64,000 nt of DNA from Excoecaria cochinchinensis (GCA_947683425.1 CANTUQ010000078.1:4371001-4435000), one strand, 5' to 3'; counted from the first letter of the stretch, positions 20,801 through 33,404 are shown. The notes: generated by a model from the sequence alone, not told the origin. A program made the numbers and translations.

Positions 20801-23800
20801 TAAGATGGGAATAACATAAAATTGATAGGTTTTCAATATTTGTTTTTTTGTCTTTGATATTTCTATTAGAAAGAAGGAACATAAACCTTGTTATACTTTC
20901 ATGCATAAATAAATTATTACTAGGTGTTACTAGGTGCACTTATGAACAGTAATGCATCCCCCTCTGCTGTTATCAATTGTTGCATTATCTTTAGTTGGTT
21001 GCAGAAAAAAGCATTGGGACAGAAATTCCGAGCTATAGTTCGTAAGTATCATCCTATCTTTGCTATGGTTTTCAGTTAATGCATGTGCGCAGCTTTTTTT
21101 ATATATTTGATTATGCCTACAATGTCTTATTTCTATATTTTTCTCTCAGCTATATTCCAACATTAACAGTAGATGGAGTACCTGTCAAAGTTGTGGACTC
21201 AATATCTCGTGCAAATTGTTTGAAAGGATACACTTGCCTTCTGGAATCAACAGATATGGTGATATATAGAGTCCATGCCCCTTTGAATATCTTTTTCTTT
21301 TCCCAGTAATTGAGTAATACTTTTTAACGAGTCTACCACGAAAGGAGTGTTAAAATGCATGAAGATGTTCAAATATCTACACTATGCATAGAAGCACTAA
21401 GGCATATTTTCACTTGAGTCTGCATGATTTGTCTTTATATTTATTGTTGTTTGCTTGCCTTAAAAGGGTTAGTATGTAATGCACGGGCAGTCATAAAAGT
21501 TTCAGTTTGTCCGCCTACTAACTTTTGTGGATCGAATTATTATATTCTTGGATGGATCATGTCTCGGCATGCATCTCTCTAGATATGTATTAAGATTAGC
21601 TGCCTAGTCTTGTTAGCTTAAGATTCTGTCTTACTAAATGTACAATCGTGTAGTAGACGGAGTGGTCCTCTTTGACTGCAGATATGTTGCACTAAAATAT
21701 TATATGTAGAATTTGTCTGCAGAGCACATTGGTTCATGAAACGATATTATATGTTTGTGTATTCCTGATGTATGATTGAATGCACTTCTTTTAAGGAGGT
21801 CCATGGTTTCAGACTGACTTAGAGCAAGTTTTACCTTTTCTTGAGTGTGTTGTGTGTGTGTGATAGAGAGGTGGGTGGTGTTTCTTTGTTTTCCTTATAG
21901 TCAATATCGACTTTGGCTTGACGACAGAATATATAGCTGTCAGTTTTCCCTTTTTGGGTTGATGAAGGGAATGATAGTTGTGATGTGGCTGTTGAATCTG
22001 CATAACGAGGATGAGTGAGAGTGATTTATGTCTTGCATACAGCTGAACTATGCCAACTTCTCTCATGGAAGTTACAAGCACAGTTCTAGAATAACAACAA
22101 CAACCGTCTGATTTCTTAACTGCATACTTGCTGTGCATAATGATATCTTATTCTGATTTCTATTTAGGAGCTTGAATTGTGGATGATTAATTGATACAAT
22201 TGAGATTCTCATTCTCATTCTCATTCAGATTTATTATTATTTTTTCTAATTTTTTCCTCATATAGTACAAGTTCAGGGACAGTTTTCCATCTTTGCTGGC
22301 GATGGGTGGTGCAAATGTTGTTTACGCTGAAGAATTTTGTTCCAGTAGCCAAGTATGCCATTCATGCTTTATTATTATGTTTCTTTCTGCTTTCTTTTCC
22401 TTGTTATCACAAGTTGGGAACTAATAAGTGCTTGCATTTTTATAGCAAATGTAGAGATGCTGCTTCTATTAGAACAAACTCAGCAATCACATCTGTTTTT
22501 GAGCAAAACAATGAATTTTCTAATCACAAAATCCTTTTTTTTTGCTTTCCCCAGAATGGGTTACTGTCTGTAATTTATCGACACCATGTTGTTGTTCTCC
22601 TTGATTTTCCCTGAATTTAGTATCATGATGATGATGAAATGTGATATCTATTGATATTTGATTAACTTGAAATTAGTGTGTGACATGCTTCATATACATG
22701 AATTGAGTGTTAAATACACGGTTCAAAGAAAATCTATTCACACATAGTGCTGCAAGAGTTCTGCCACAATCGCGTACAACTTTCATTATTTTTTTTGGTA
22801 GAAATGGAGGGCACTAAGAAACTAAAAGGAATTACAAGTCCTTGAAACATCTTGAATCAAATGGACCAAACCATGTGGGGGCTTGTCTCAGACTACCTGA
22901 TCGGCTTGAATGGCATGAGCAAATTAGCTAGCCAATCCATACACCGATTGCCTTCCCTATAAGTGTGGTTGATAGCGACTTTACAATTTTTGTCAAGCAG
23001 CTTCAGGATTGCCATTGTTAAGGAGAAGCAGACATTGGAATTGTGCGTGTGTACCTTCCCTATAAGTGTGGTTGATAGCGACTTTCCAATTTTTGTCAAG
23101 CAGCAGGATTTCCACTGTTAAGGAGAAGTAGACATTGGAATTGTGTGTGTGTTTGTGTTTTCTCTTAACTGTTATAGGCAATGATACAAATGTTTTTATG
23201 CATCAATGTACCTTATTTGGACTCTAGATAAAGATGGCTTAAGATACTGGACATTTTGGACATGAGTGTAATGTTCTGTATTTCTTACTAAAGTTAAAAA
23301 AACACCTTTATGACCTTAGGAATTTCAAAAGTTCCCCTTTTTTTTCCTCTCATTTAATGTGAGTTCATTCCTTGCCAATTCTTGGTCATCTCGTCCACCA
23401 TGACTTTAAGATCTATGTATATTTATGTGGCTGCTATTGGTTTTCCATCACAAGAAGGAAATCTTCGATGATGAAGCTTTCTGTTGGCGCTTTATTCTTT
23501 ATTATTGGGATGATGGTGGAGGGAAGGTGAATGAGGAAGAGAGATAGTGAGAGAGGCTGTATCAATTTTCACTACCTTGAGTCTTGAGCCTTGAGCTCCA
23601 CACTTGTGTGAAACTGCTGCATTTCTTTCTGGTTTTGGATTTCTCAACCTATCATTGTGTTACCAATCCATTGAACCTTTATTGCTGAATTCCGAAATCC
23701 TTATGGAAGATCAGTGATGGAAGCCTCAAGGTTCCTTGTTTGTATAGGAGTGATGTGTCCCCACACTTGTACTTATTGTTAGATTCATGATGTGCATTAT

Positions 23801-26800
23801 GAGTTTTGTATTTTGGGCCAATCCAACATTTATATAAATGGTTGTATGTTGTTGCCAAGTCAATGTGGCATGGATTTGGTTTGGTGGCTTTATTTTACAA
23901 TTTCAAGTCCTCCTTTTCCTTCCTCAAAAAAAAAAAAAAAAAAAAAATAGAAACTCCTTTTCCAAAATATTTACTTGCAATGAAGACATGAATGCATTTG
24001 TCTAGCCAGAAAAGTGCTGCATCAAGATATCACTTCAGGACATATTTTGGTGTCTGGAAATAACAAGTCTACTGAATGCATATACTATGAAACCTGAATG
24101 GTTTTCAGGATGATCCTTTGTCATTGAGCTGTTGTGTGTTTTAAACAGAATTATCTATTTTTCTGGTGGGTTCATCTTCTAAAAAGTCTTGCATGAATAA
24201 TTTTGCAGGCTGTAGATTATGGAGAAATTTCTCGAATAGTGTGTGTTGTCCCTCAAGGTTCAGCAGATAAGTTTGGTTGCTTCCGCAAAATGAGTTCATT
24301 ATCCAGATTGAATGAACTTGATCTTTTGTGTGCTGTCATATCTGGATATTTAGATTCATCTAAGCTGGTCTTACCAACCGGTCAGTATTCTTATTTTCCT
24401 GAGGATTATTGTTTGTCTTTTGTTTCTTAACAGGCAGAGCTCATGTAGCAGTAGTATTATTTACAAATCTGTCTGGCTGGAAGCAGCTTGCTGCTATTAA
24501 CAATGTCTTTATGGTTTCAAGTGAATATAATTGGTTAAATTGTGGTTCATTTTCTTTACTAATAGCAAATAATATTCTTCGATTCGATTTATTAATTATT
24601 CAATTATGTTGTTGTGCTGGGAGTGAGAGGCCTTTAACATCTTGGTTTCTGCAGAATATGGTGTTGGGATCAGATTATTGTAAAAGGAAAAAGTGAACAT
24701 TGCCTTCAGTTTATGTAGAACAACTTGCAGGGTTTGTATTCTTAGATTTATATGATGTCTATTTAGGATGGAAACACTAAAAAAAGGGTAACAGGGATGG
24801 TTTATGATGGAAATAAAGAAAAGAGTCAGAGATAGAAGTTCGTAAAAATTACTCATAGAACTTGCACCTATTGAGAAAATCATGTTGCACAATTCAAAGG
24901 GACTTGCTGGAAATTTTGTTAATTATGAAAGGTTGAAAACTGAATAAGTATTGATATGTATATAGACTCATAATTAATCCTTGTTGCACAAGACTTTGGA
25001 TTCCTGCTAATCCCTATCCCTCTAAGGTTTTGGATTCTTAGAGAAAACAAATAGGGAAATTGTGTATACCAAGTTAATAAGAACTGAATAGATCTTAATA
25101 GAAAATAAGGACTTATTGCTAAATCTAAACTAATGTTCAACAGAGCTGGAAATTTAAAAAATGCCCCTCATTTAGAATACCAAACCAGCAACTAATTGAT
25201 TAAAATAAACATGATAATTTTTTCCTGAGTTGTTTGCTGTTTGCAATAATCCTGTTATTGTCAAATATTTACTTCAGACATCTATTGTTTCTCCAATTCA
25301 CAAAATGTATCAACTGCCATTTGCTATGCATCGCTGTTACCATTTTTAATTGGTTATTATGCACATGAAATTTATAGTCATACTTTGCTTTTCCTTGTTT
25401 TATCAAAGTAATATGCCACTTTATTATGTACTCATGCAGTGCTTGTATCATCATCATGCTCTACGGATGAGACAATAGTAGCAGATACCGATGAAGAAGT
25501 AGAAACAACATCAACTCATGCTGCTGTCAGTAACTGCACTGAAGATGCCCCTAAACATGTGGAGAAAGTGGAAGTGCCTACAGTTCATCCACTTACTAAA
25601 TTGGAAGATAGCTATTTTGTGAGCTCTGTAGAAAATCATGTTGGAAAGACACCAAAAATGAAGCTGAAAGACGAAACAACAAATTCTGATATCATTTATA
25701 GCCAAGATTTAATTATTAGAGACTGGACTTCGCCTGCTGCTATCAATTCCTGTGACAAAGTTTTAAATTTTAAGCGCTTCAAAAAGGTAATGTCATTGCT
25801 TATTTCATCTTTTCAAGTTAACACGCTCTATTTTTTCATCCATACCCATTCATCACACTGGGGTCACTACTTGGATGGTTAATTTTTCTTTCCCCTACAA
25901 AGGGATGGCTGAGGGTCGCTTTTAAAATGCAATGGCACTGCAGGTTAGGACTATTTTTGATCTTGCTTATCCTGTGAATATGAGCTTACAGCACTCTTTC
26001 AAATTTCCTTGAAGGAGTCAAGACAAGAACTGCCAAGGCAAACTACAACTATTCTTTGAGAACTCCAATTAAATACTCAAAATTGAAATAAATATTGTCT
26101 GTGCCATGAATGATTGAGCTGCTTTTTGTTTGCTAAAAGCTCTAAATATTGCATTTAGAAGGCCCTCCACTTTCTCCTAGCATACTGAACTGCTTAAAAA
26201 TAGTAAATTAAGTGAAAGTCCTATATAACAAGAATCAGAGCAATGAATTCAAACATAGAATCATACTTTTATTGCCTTTGCAACAACCAATACATTGGAG
26301 GTCTTTGATAAGAGAGATACTTGCATAAAATAATTCATAAAATGAATTCTAGGGATGCATACCAAACAAAAGCCTCTACTTAGATGGAACTTTATCCTTC
26401 AAAGTTCCACTAGCCGAAGTAAAATGAATGATGTCAATCAGTAAGTCTAGAAATAAATTTTTGTTAAGAGTGAATGTTCTAGAACTGCCCTGTACTAAAG
26501 TTACTTTGGAACAGTACATTACCACACCCATTATCAGTATTTTGAGCCATTTGAGTCTTAGGCTTGGATACCATTGTGTTGAATGTAGTTGGCATCTGCA
26601 ACAGATCTGTTAATACTTTTCACTTCTATCCTAGAACTTAAATTGGTTATAATAGAGCTGTCAACTTGAAGAAAAAGTGGTGAGTTCGCACACTTCCTAG
26701 GATTCAGTAAACTCTTCAAGTTATCATGGGTGGACACCTAGAATCCTATACAGATTCTAATGGAACCTTAGCAGCAAGTACGATGAATACATTTTCAAGA

Positions 26801-29800
26801 TTTAGGGCTTGATTATGAAATCTTGAAGTTAGAAACTATGAAAATGATGCATGTTTTAGATTATAAATTGTACATGTTCATTTCATTTATAACAAGATGC
26901 TCTTGCCCAATACTACTGCCTTTAAGAACTACAAAATAATTCTTATTGAGGACACATAAGGTATAGAAATATTAGACATGCAAGCTCAAATGATAGTGCG
27001 TGCCTTGAGAAAAGATTAAAGCACACTTTTACCCGTCAAATCTTTTACGAATTTTGGCGATCATAGGCTTTCAAAAAGCCATTGAATTATGCTACCACCT
27101 AATGGCATTTTTTGAGAATTGCTAATTACCTTTTCTTTAGTAACTTCTCTTTTGCCTTTTCCATCGTTGCATGACACGTGCAAATGAATTGAAACCTGCC
27201 ACTATAATATATGAAATGAATACATGTCATGCAAATAATAGAGAAGGTAACAGAGAGAAGGTATTTAACACTTCTTGGCAGTTTTTAGTATAGGATAAGC
27301 TGATGTTGGCTTACGCACCGTGCTGAAGAAGCTAAACTAGACATATCGTCTATATGCAAATTGATGCTAATATACGACTTCTCGATATTAACCTGCGAGT
27401 TTCAAAAATTCCAACAATATCTAGGTTATGTGCAACTGACAGTGATCACATGGCCTTGGCTACTCCATCAATTCAAACTTTGGCGTTACTGCAATTCCTC
27501 TTTAATCTTGTTACTAAGCAGTGCAAAATGTTTTATGAACAACCTAGAATTTTATCTTTTGGTTTTGACCAATACAATGGTCTGAAACATTGATTTGCCT
27601 TTGGTTGTAGCTATATACTATTGCATCGGAGGGAGTGTGACATGCGCCGAACCTCCCTTCCCTGGGTGTATTCGGTTGGTTCCTCGGAGGCCCGCTTTTA
27701 GGGGATCTTTGATTGAACCGCCAGAATTGGAATTAGAGTCGGGATCAAAATCAGGGTTGGTTGATAGAGATTTGGAATCCTTACCAGAACACTTGCAAGC
27801 ATTAGAAATGGCCGAACCATCACAACAGACTAGTGCCCTAACTTCACGAGCTAGATAGAAGATTGGAGGATTTTGAAAGGAGGGTGATAGCAGGGTTGGG
27901 TTCTGAATATGATGTGGCACGTACAGAATTGCTAATTGGTGAGTCACTTCATTCTTTTATTGAAGTTTATGCTCGTTTGCTTCGAGTTTGTAAAGACAGT
28001 GATTTGCATTCTGGTATGGTGTCCAATGATACAATGGTTTTGGTTAGTAATGTTTTGAATAGTAATCGTGGAGGTAAAAGTAAAGGTGAAAATAGTAGTG
28101 AATCTGTTGCGGGGAATAGTGGTAACTCCCGTACATGTCATTATTGTGGAGTTGAGGGGCACATAAAAAAGAATTGTTGGAAGTTGCATGGGAAGCCCCC
28201 CAAGAACTCTGGTCAGATGAATAATAAAAAGATTGCAAATGTAGCTACTCGGGATGGCATTCCACCGATTCCACAATCGTCCTCACCATTTGTCACCATT
28301 TCAGCGGATGAGTATGCCCGTTTAACTGCCACTTATAATTCACAGCAGTTATCTTCTGAGATATCAGCTTTGGCTAATACAGGTAACTCTGCTTGTCTTT
28401 CCACTTCATCTCGTAGTTGGGTTATTGGCTCAGGTGCTACTGATCATATGACTGGCAATACAGGTATTCTCTATTCTTTCACTTCTGTTGATAATTTACC
28501 TTGTGTTACTTTGGCAAATGGATCTACTGCTTATGTAATTGGGCGTCTGACAGCAAACCCAACAAACTCTCTCCCATTATCATTTGTTTTTATGTTTATC
28601 ATCATTCCCCTTTAACTTGTTATTTGTTAGCCAAATTACCCAAAATCTTAACTGTTGTGTTATTTTCTATACTAATTATTGTTTTTTTCAGGATCTTAGG
28701 GCAAAGTAGATTCTTGGTAAAGGATGTTTGGTGAATGGTTTGTATGCTCTTGAATCAGCTTTTAGACCTGTACCTCGATCCATTGCGTGCACAAGCTTGT
28801 CTTCTCTTTTGCAGTTTCATTGTCGTTTTGGTCATCCACCTCTTTCAATTTTACAAAAGTTATGTCCTAGTCTTAAACAGGAATCTACTTTAGAGTGTGA
28901 AGCTTGTCAATTTGCTAAACTCCATAGAGTATTTTATTCTCTAAGACTAAATAAACGTGTTGAGTCTTATTTTTATGTGGTTCATGCTGATGTATGGGGT
29001 CCTTGTCCTGTTACTTCCAAACTTGGTTTTCGTTATTTTGTGACATTTATTGATGATTATTCTCGAGTTACTTGTCTTTATCCTATGAAATCTTGTTCTG
29101 AGTTGTTTACTATATTTTATGCTTTTCATGCTGAAATTAGGATTCAATTCAATAAACTCATTTGTGTTTTGAGAAGTGAAAATGCTAAAGAATATGTTTC
29201 ACTCTTTTAAATCTCATCTCTCTCAGCATAGTATTATTTATTAGTCTTTTTGTATTGTTACTCTCAGTAAAATGGTGTAGTTGAGTGGAAGAACCGTCAC
29301 TTACTAGAAGTTGCTCGGGTTCTAAAGTTTCATATGTAGGTTCCTAAAGTTTTTTGGGTAGATGCTGTTTTCACTGCTTGTTTTCTTATCAACAGAATGC
29401 ATTCTTCTGTTCTTGACAGTCAGATTCCGTATTCTCTTCTTTTTTCCTTGTCTACACTATTTCATTTTGCTCCTCGAATTTTTGGGAGTACCTGTTTTGT
29501 TCAAGACATGCGAACTTAGGTTTCAAAACTAGATTCTAAATCTTTTAAGTGTGTTTTTATGGGATACTCTTGTGAACAAAAGGGGTATCGTTGTTATTCT
29601 CCTTTTTTAGGTCGTTATTTGGTATCTGCTAACGTTACATTTTTTGAGCATACACCTTTCTTTGGTTCCCTTGTGTTCTCTCCTTCGCCCTCTAGCGATT
29701 CATGGGACGATTTTCTTATTTATACTGTCAATGAACATGTTGTTTCTCTTCCATCTCGACTTGTTATTCGTCAAGTTTATTCTCAACGTATGCATCATCC

Positions 29801-32800
29801 TGTCGAGACACCTCCTGCTTCGTTTTCAGATCCTCCATCTCAACCAGATGCTAGCCTTGACCTTCCTATTGCTCTTCGCAAAGGTAAACAAACATGTACT
29901 TGCCCTGTTTCTTCTTTTGTGTCTTACCATGCTTTATCTCCTTTCTCCAAGTCTTTTGTAGCTTCCTTAGACTCTATTGCTATTCCCACGGCCCTTGTTG
30001 AAGCCTTAGCTCATGATGGTTGGCAAGCTACAATGAAAGAAGAGATGATGGCCTTATATCAGAATCGTACTTGGGATCTTATGCCTTTGCCCTCTCAAAA
30101 AAAAGGCCATTGGTTGTAAGTGGGTGTTTACCGTTAAAATGAATTCTGATGGTTCTGTTGCTCGATTGAAAGCTTGATTGGTTGCTAAGGGATATGCACA
30201 TACATATGGAGTAGATTATTCGGAGACCTTTTCTTCAGTTGCGAAACTTTCTTTTGTTTGATTGTTTATCTCCTTGGCTGCTAATTACAGTTGGTCACTA
30301 CATCAACTTGATGTGAAGAATGCATTCTTGCATAGGGATTTGAGTGAAGAAGTTTACATGGAGTAACCACCTGATTTTGTTGCTCGGGGGGAGTCGGGGA
30401 AGGTGTGCAAATTAAGAAAGTTTTTGTATGGTTTGAAGCAGTGTCCACGTGCTTGGTTTGGGAGATTTAGTACAGTTGTGATTGAGTTTGGCCTACAGAG
30501 AAGTGCATATGATCACTCAGTGTTCTTTACATCATCTAGTTCTGGGTGTATTTTGTAGGTTGTATATGTGGATGATAGAGTGATAACTGGAAGTGGTGAA
30601 GCTGGGATCACGAGGTTGAAAGCTTTCCTTGGGACTCACTTCCAAATAAAAGATTTAGGACCATTGAAATATTTCTTAGGGATTGAAGTTTCTCGCAGTA
30701 ATAAGGGGATCTATCTCAGAGAAAATATTGCCTGGATTTATTAGATGGTACTGGTTTTATTGAGGCAAAAGCATGCGATGCGCCTATGATACCAAATGTG
30801 AAGCTGAAAGCTGAAGATGGAGACTTGTTTGAGAATCTTGAAAAGTATAGGAAGGTTGTGGGAAAATTGAATTATCTTATTATCACTCGTCCTGACATTG
30901 CTTTTCCGGTAAGTGTTAGTCAGTTTATGTCATCTCCTAAAACCTCACACTCGGATGTTGTTGTACATGTTTTGAGATATCTAAAAGGTGCACCAGGGCG
31001 TGGCATCTTATATTGCAATCACGGTCATCACACTATAGAAGGTTTCACAGATGTAGATTATGTAGGGGATCTTTCAGACAGGCGTTCTACCACTGGTTAT
31101 TGTGTTTTTGTTGAGGGTAATCTTGTTTCTTGGAAGAGTAAGAAACAGAGTGTTGTATTCCAATCAAGTGCAGAATTCGAATATAGAGTTATGGCATAGA
31201 CTACTTGTGAACTTATATGGCTACCGTCATTTGCTTGGGGAGATTGGGTTTGTTCAGTTTAAACCAATAAACTTATGGTGTGATAACCAAGCAGCTATTT
31301 ATATTGCAAATAATCATGCGTTTCATGAGAGAACCAAACATATAGAAGTCGACTGTCATTTTACTCGAAAAGTTAGAAGATGGATCAATCTCAACTTCAT
31401 ATGTCAGAGCAAGAAGTCAATTAGCTGATGCATTCACTAAAGCTTTACCTGGGAATCGAATTGACTACATTTGTAACAAGCTGGGCATGATCAATATTTA
31501 TGCTCCAGCTTGAGGGAGAGTGTTAAGATATCTGTACAGCTAATATAACTGTAGAATAGCATAATTATTGGGATTTGATTCTTTCCTATTTTAGCTCTAG
31601 TACATTGTATAAATGCCTGTATATTTTCCATTTGAACAACGTGAAGAGACTCTCACTTTCACATCTAGCAGTGCATATTCTTAGGGAAAAGAGAGATTGC
31701 ATGCTCCCTTGTCGTCTAGTGTACCTAATGATTACATTTCTGCTTTATTATGTAACAGAATCCCATGGAGGGACCACTAATTAATTAATAGAGAATTTTC
31801 TTTTCTCTCTCTTTCTTTCTTCTTTTTCTTCTCTGTTTTTCTGCTCCTATTCTGTCTCTCTCTAAATTCTTCTTTTCTGGAAAATCAATCTAGATTTCCT
31901 AATCCATTAACCTAGTTAGGATTTAATCCTAACAGGGATTAGGCTTGAAGACAGAGATCTCGATGGTGAAGAGTTATTGCCTTAAAGGTTCAAGATGCCT
32001 GACTTGCCAAAGTTTGACGGTACTTAGATCCATTAGCACACGTAAAGCAGTACACTCTGGTGATGAGCTGAAGGGGAGTACTTGGCGAAGAAGGCAACTA
32101 ATGAAAGTTATGGTCGAAGGAATTACGAAAATCATGGAGCAAGTAAGTCAGTATGGATTAGTAACGGCAATCGAACTGAAAAGACAGCAAAAGTGTTTGC
32201 CATTGAAGTACGCCAGAGATACTATTCTAACCTCGGCAGATTCTTGTCTTGGGTGCTTGAGAGGTTGATTAAAGAAGGAAGATTACTGCTGTTACCAGCT
32301 AAGCCCGCCAGAAACCATGGATTTGCCTGTCATCGAGCAGATCAGTATTGTGCTTTCTATTAGCATACTGGGCACTTAACAGATCAATGTCGAACTTTGA
32401 GGGACCGAATTCAAGACCTCATTGACAGTAAGCAGATTTCTGACCCAGAGAAGCTAGAGAAGAAAAAGAAGACTGGTTATAATGTTGTTCCACCGCCAAT
32501 GTTCATGATAGGTTTGAGTCTACCCAAGTGGTACGTGCTTAGGCATTTGTATGGGAATGAATATATGGCTATCATCCGTCCTATTCAAGAGACAAACGAA
32601 GCAGTGCAGCGCGCAAATAATCTAGCCTTTGAAGTTTTCCCTATACTTGCTGATCCTGTTTGCTCAAGGCAACAATTCATTCTTTACCTTTGCAATTTCA
32701 TTCTGCAAAAAGGCAGCATAAAGGCTATTTCTTCAATGCTTTGATCAAGCAACAAGTGTTGTGTTCACATGAATACTTGACCTATTTGCTAAGACCTTAT

Positions 32801-33404
32801 TTAGTATCTGATAGATGGTCATGCCAATATGTCTAAAATCCATAACCAGAATAATCAAGTGGTTGTGTTCTTGAGCATAGTTTTAGTTACAAATTTTACT
32901 AGTCCGAAAATTAGGAATGCAATTTTGGTCATGCATATACTGATAGGTTCATATTCTATTTCTCTTACAGAAAAATACTAAATCAGGGAATAGCTTCAAC
33001 AACCTGATTCCATTTGCGAAATACCCATACAAGTTAGACCCCTATTCCTCAGTCAAAGAATGTTATCTTGTAATATCTGAGGCATCATGCTTATAAGTTT
33101 GTGTTTTTGCTAGAGATTCTGACTATGAGAATCCGGAGATGATCGATTCTGTCAAAGAAGAGAAAAAGCGGAAGCAAATGGAAGCAGTTGCAGAGGACTT
33201 ATTTAACTATGAAAAGGTGATTAACATAATTTATTTCACTTACTTGAAACAGAGATTTACAAGGGGAAAAAAAAAAGTTTATCAGTGCGACGGGATCTCT
33301 TATTAATAAAGATTATGATGATAAGAAAACTTGGCTACTTAAAATTTCAGGGAAGACGGCGTGGTGTAGCTGGTAGTCTTCGTGCACTCCTTTCTCATGG
33401 ATAA
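17899..33404 (+). CDS. NBS1: NBS1, MRN-complex subunit (Nijmegen breakage syndrome 1 homolog)
   Basis: Thirteen exons join in frame to 516 aa: 17899-17935, 18222-18275, 18802-19063, 19164-19249, 20338-20468, 20995-21041, 21150-21258, 22266-22352, 24209-24380, 25440-25786, 32971-33032, 33114-33216, 33351-33404. Residues ~25-100 form an FHA domain (GRKG 28-31, SRIH 43-46, YGTFIN 78-83). A BRCT region follows (~110-200, with THVLVDH and VVLLSWAE), then a second BRCT-like region. The C-terminus (KEEKKRKQMEAVAEDLFNYE, then GRRRG) matches the conserved MRE11/ATM-binding tail. In plants and animals NBS1 works with MRE11 and RAD50 in the nucleus at double-strand breaks and activates ATM. All splice sites are GT-AG except intron 3, which is GC-AG (AG/GCAAGT at 19064). 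Intron 10 (7,184 bp) is filled with transposons. The CDS is intact, close to the ~540 aa of Arabidopsis NBS1. Confidence 0.95.
22793..23150 (-). pseudogene. LINE-type RNase H fragment in NBS1 intron 8
   Basis: On the minus strand a frame reads KVAINHTYREGNRCMDWLAN, the conserved end of the RNase H domain found in plant L1-type non-LTR elements and related proteins. Part of it is duplicated in tandem with a 103-bp period (CCTTCCCTATAAGTGTGG at 22951 and 23054). No RT or endonuclease part is present. It is a dead scrap within the intron. Confidence 0.65.
23927..23948. repeat. Poly(A) run in NBS1 intron 8
   Basis: More than 20 consecutive A lie just after a TTCCTTCCTC stretch. It could be the tail of an old non-LTR insertion, but no target duplication was identified. 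Confidence 0.4.
25787..27594. other. First part of NBS1 intron 10
   Basis: About 1.8 kb of AT-rich intron DNA. I see no further NBS1 exon (exon 10 and exon 11 join in frame), no TE domain and no clear terminal repeats. Confidence 0.4.
27595..27862 (+). other. Unrecognised coding-like stretch upstream of the Copia gag
   Basis: An open frame (27595-27858) is GC-richer than its surroundings and reads IEPPELELESGSKSGLVDRD and LPEHLQALEMAEPSQQ. I do not recognise it. It ends in a TAG just before the frame of the Copia gag. The Copia 5' LTR is expected near here but is absent, so this may be foreign DNA joined to a truncated element. Confidence 0.3.
27863..28735 (+). pseudogene. Copia gag and protease, protease Asp replaced
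   Basis: The frame reads LEDFERRVIAGLGSEYD, then the nucleocapsid zinc knuckle CHYCGVEGHIKKNC (~28134-28176). The protease active-site block reads SWVIGSGATDHMTG, where the family has DSGATDHMTG; the catalytic Asp codon is GGC. The frame breaks at about 28540-28615, where stops and a shift follow. Gag packages RNA and protease processes the polyprotein; neither is functional here. Confidence 0.8.
28728..29560 (+). pseudogene. Copia integrase
   Basis: The GAG-pre-integrase zinc finger is visible (HCRFGHPPLSIL ... CEACQFAK). The catalytic core follows with VVHADVWGPCPV and FVTFIDDYSR at about 28978-29070. After 29210 the frame is repeatedly interrupted, although DNA similarity to the core (FLGRCCFHCLFSYQQNA-type shifted sequence) continues to about 29560. 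Confidence 0.8.
29559..31508 (+). pseudogene. Copia reverse transcriptase and RNase H
   Basis: The linker and RT start are open to 30119 (WQATMKEEMMALYQNRTWDL). A frameshift occurs in an A-run near 30100. The RT then reads on with TGA at 30175-30177, TAA at 30364-30366 and the catalytic VVYVDD block near 30565. RNase H has YLKGAPGRGILY, FTDVDYVGDLSDRRSTTGYC and SAEFEYRVMA, with TAG at 31197-31199, ending in LADAFTKALPG. All catalytic regions are recognisable but not translatable as one protein. Confidence 0.85.
31509..31520 (+). other. Polypurine tract of the intronic Copia
   Basis: TTGAGGGAGAG directly precedes the LTR start TGTTAAGATATC. This is the usual Copia second-strand primer site. 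Confidence 0.7.
31521..31934 (+). repeat. 3' LTR of the intronic Copia (414 bp)
   Basis: It begins TGTTAAGATATC and ends GGATTTAATCCTAACA; the ends are inverted complements in their first bases (TGTTA...TAACA). A TATA box (TATAAAT, 31608-31614) and a CT-rich block (31798-31862) are inside. No second LTR is found, so the boundaries rest on the terminal motif and the polypurine tract. Confidence 0.65.
31935..32750 (+). pseudogene. Tat-type gag fragment next to the Copia LTR
   Basis: The frame carries VLERLIKEGRLLLLPAKPAR, then a zinc knuckle CAFY-stop-HTGHLTDQCRTLR and RIQDLIDSKQISDPEKLEKK. It is the same knuckle block as in the Tat gag at ~6085-6030. The TAG (32361-32363) sits where the other copy has a Gln codon. 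No pol or LTR accompanies it. The downstream open stretch to 32744 (LPKWYVLRHLYGNEYMAII) is unrecognised. It is an isolated scrap in NBS1 intron 10. Confidence 0.65.

Larger units (their letters stand above)
27848..31934 (+). mobile_element. Ty1/copia element in NBS1 intron 10, 5'-truncated
   Basis: The plus-strand order is gag with CCHC knuckle, protease, integrase, RT, RNase H, polypurine tract and 3' LTR, the Copia order. No matching 5' LTR is visible upstream. The element lies in the same orientation as NBS1, so its LTR promoter and poly(A) signals could interfere with the host transcript. Frameshifts and stop codons disable it. Confidence 0.85.

Noticed and set aside
21809..22138. 109-aa minus-strand ORF in NBS1 intron 7
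   Set aside because: No recognisable domain, and it lies wholly in an intron of a well-supported gene.
32520..32744. Tail of the gag-scrap ORF as a separate NBS1 exon
   Set aside because: NBS1 exons 10 and 11 join in frame without it, and it lacks splice sites in the right phase.
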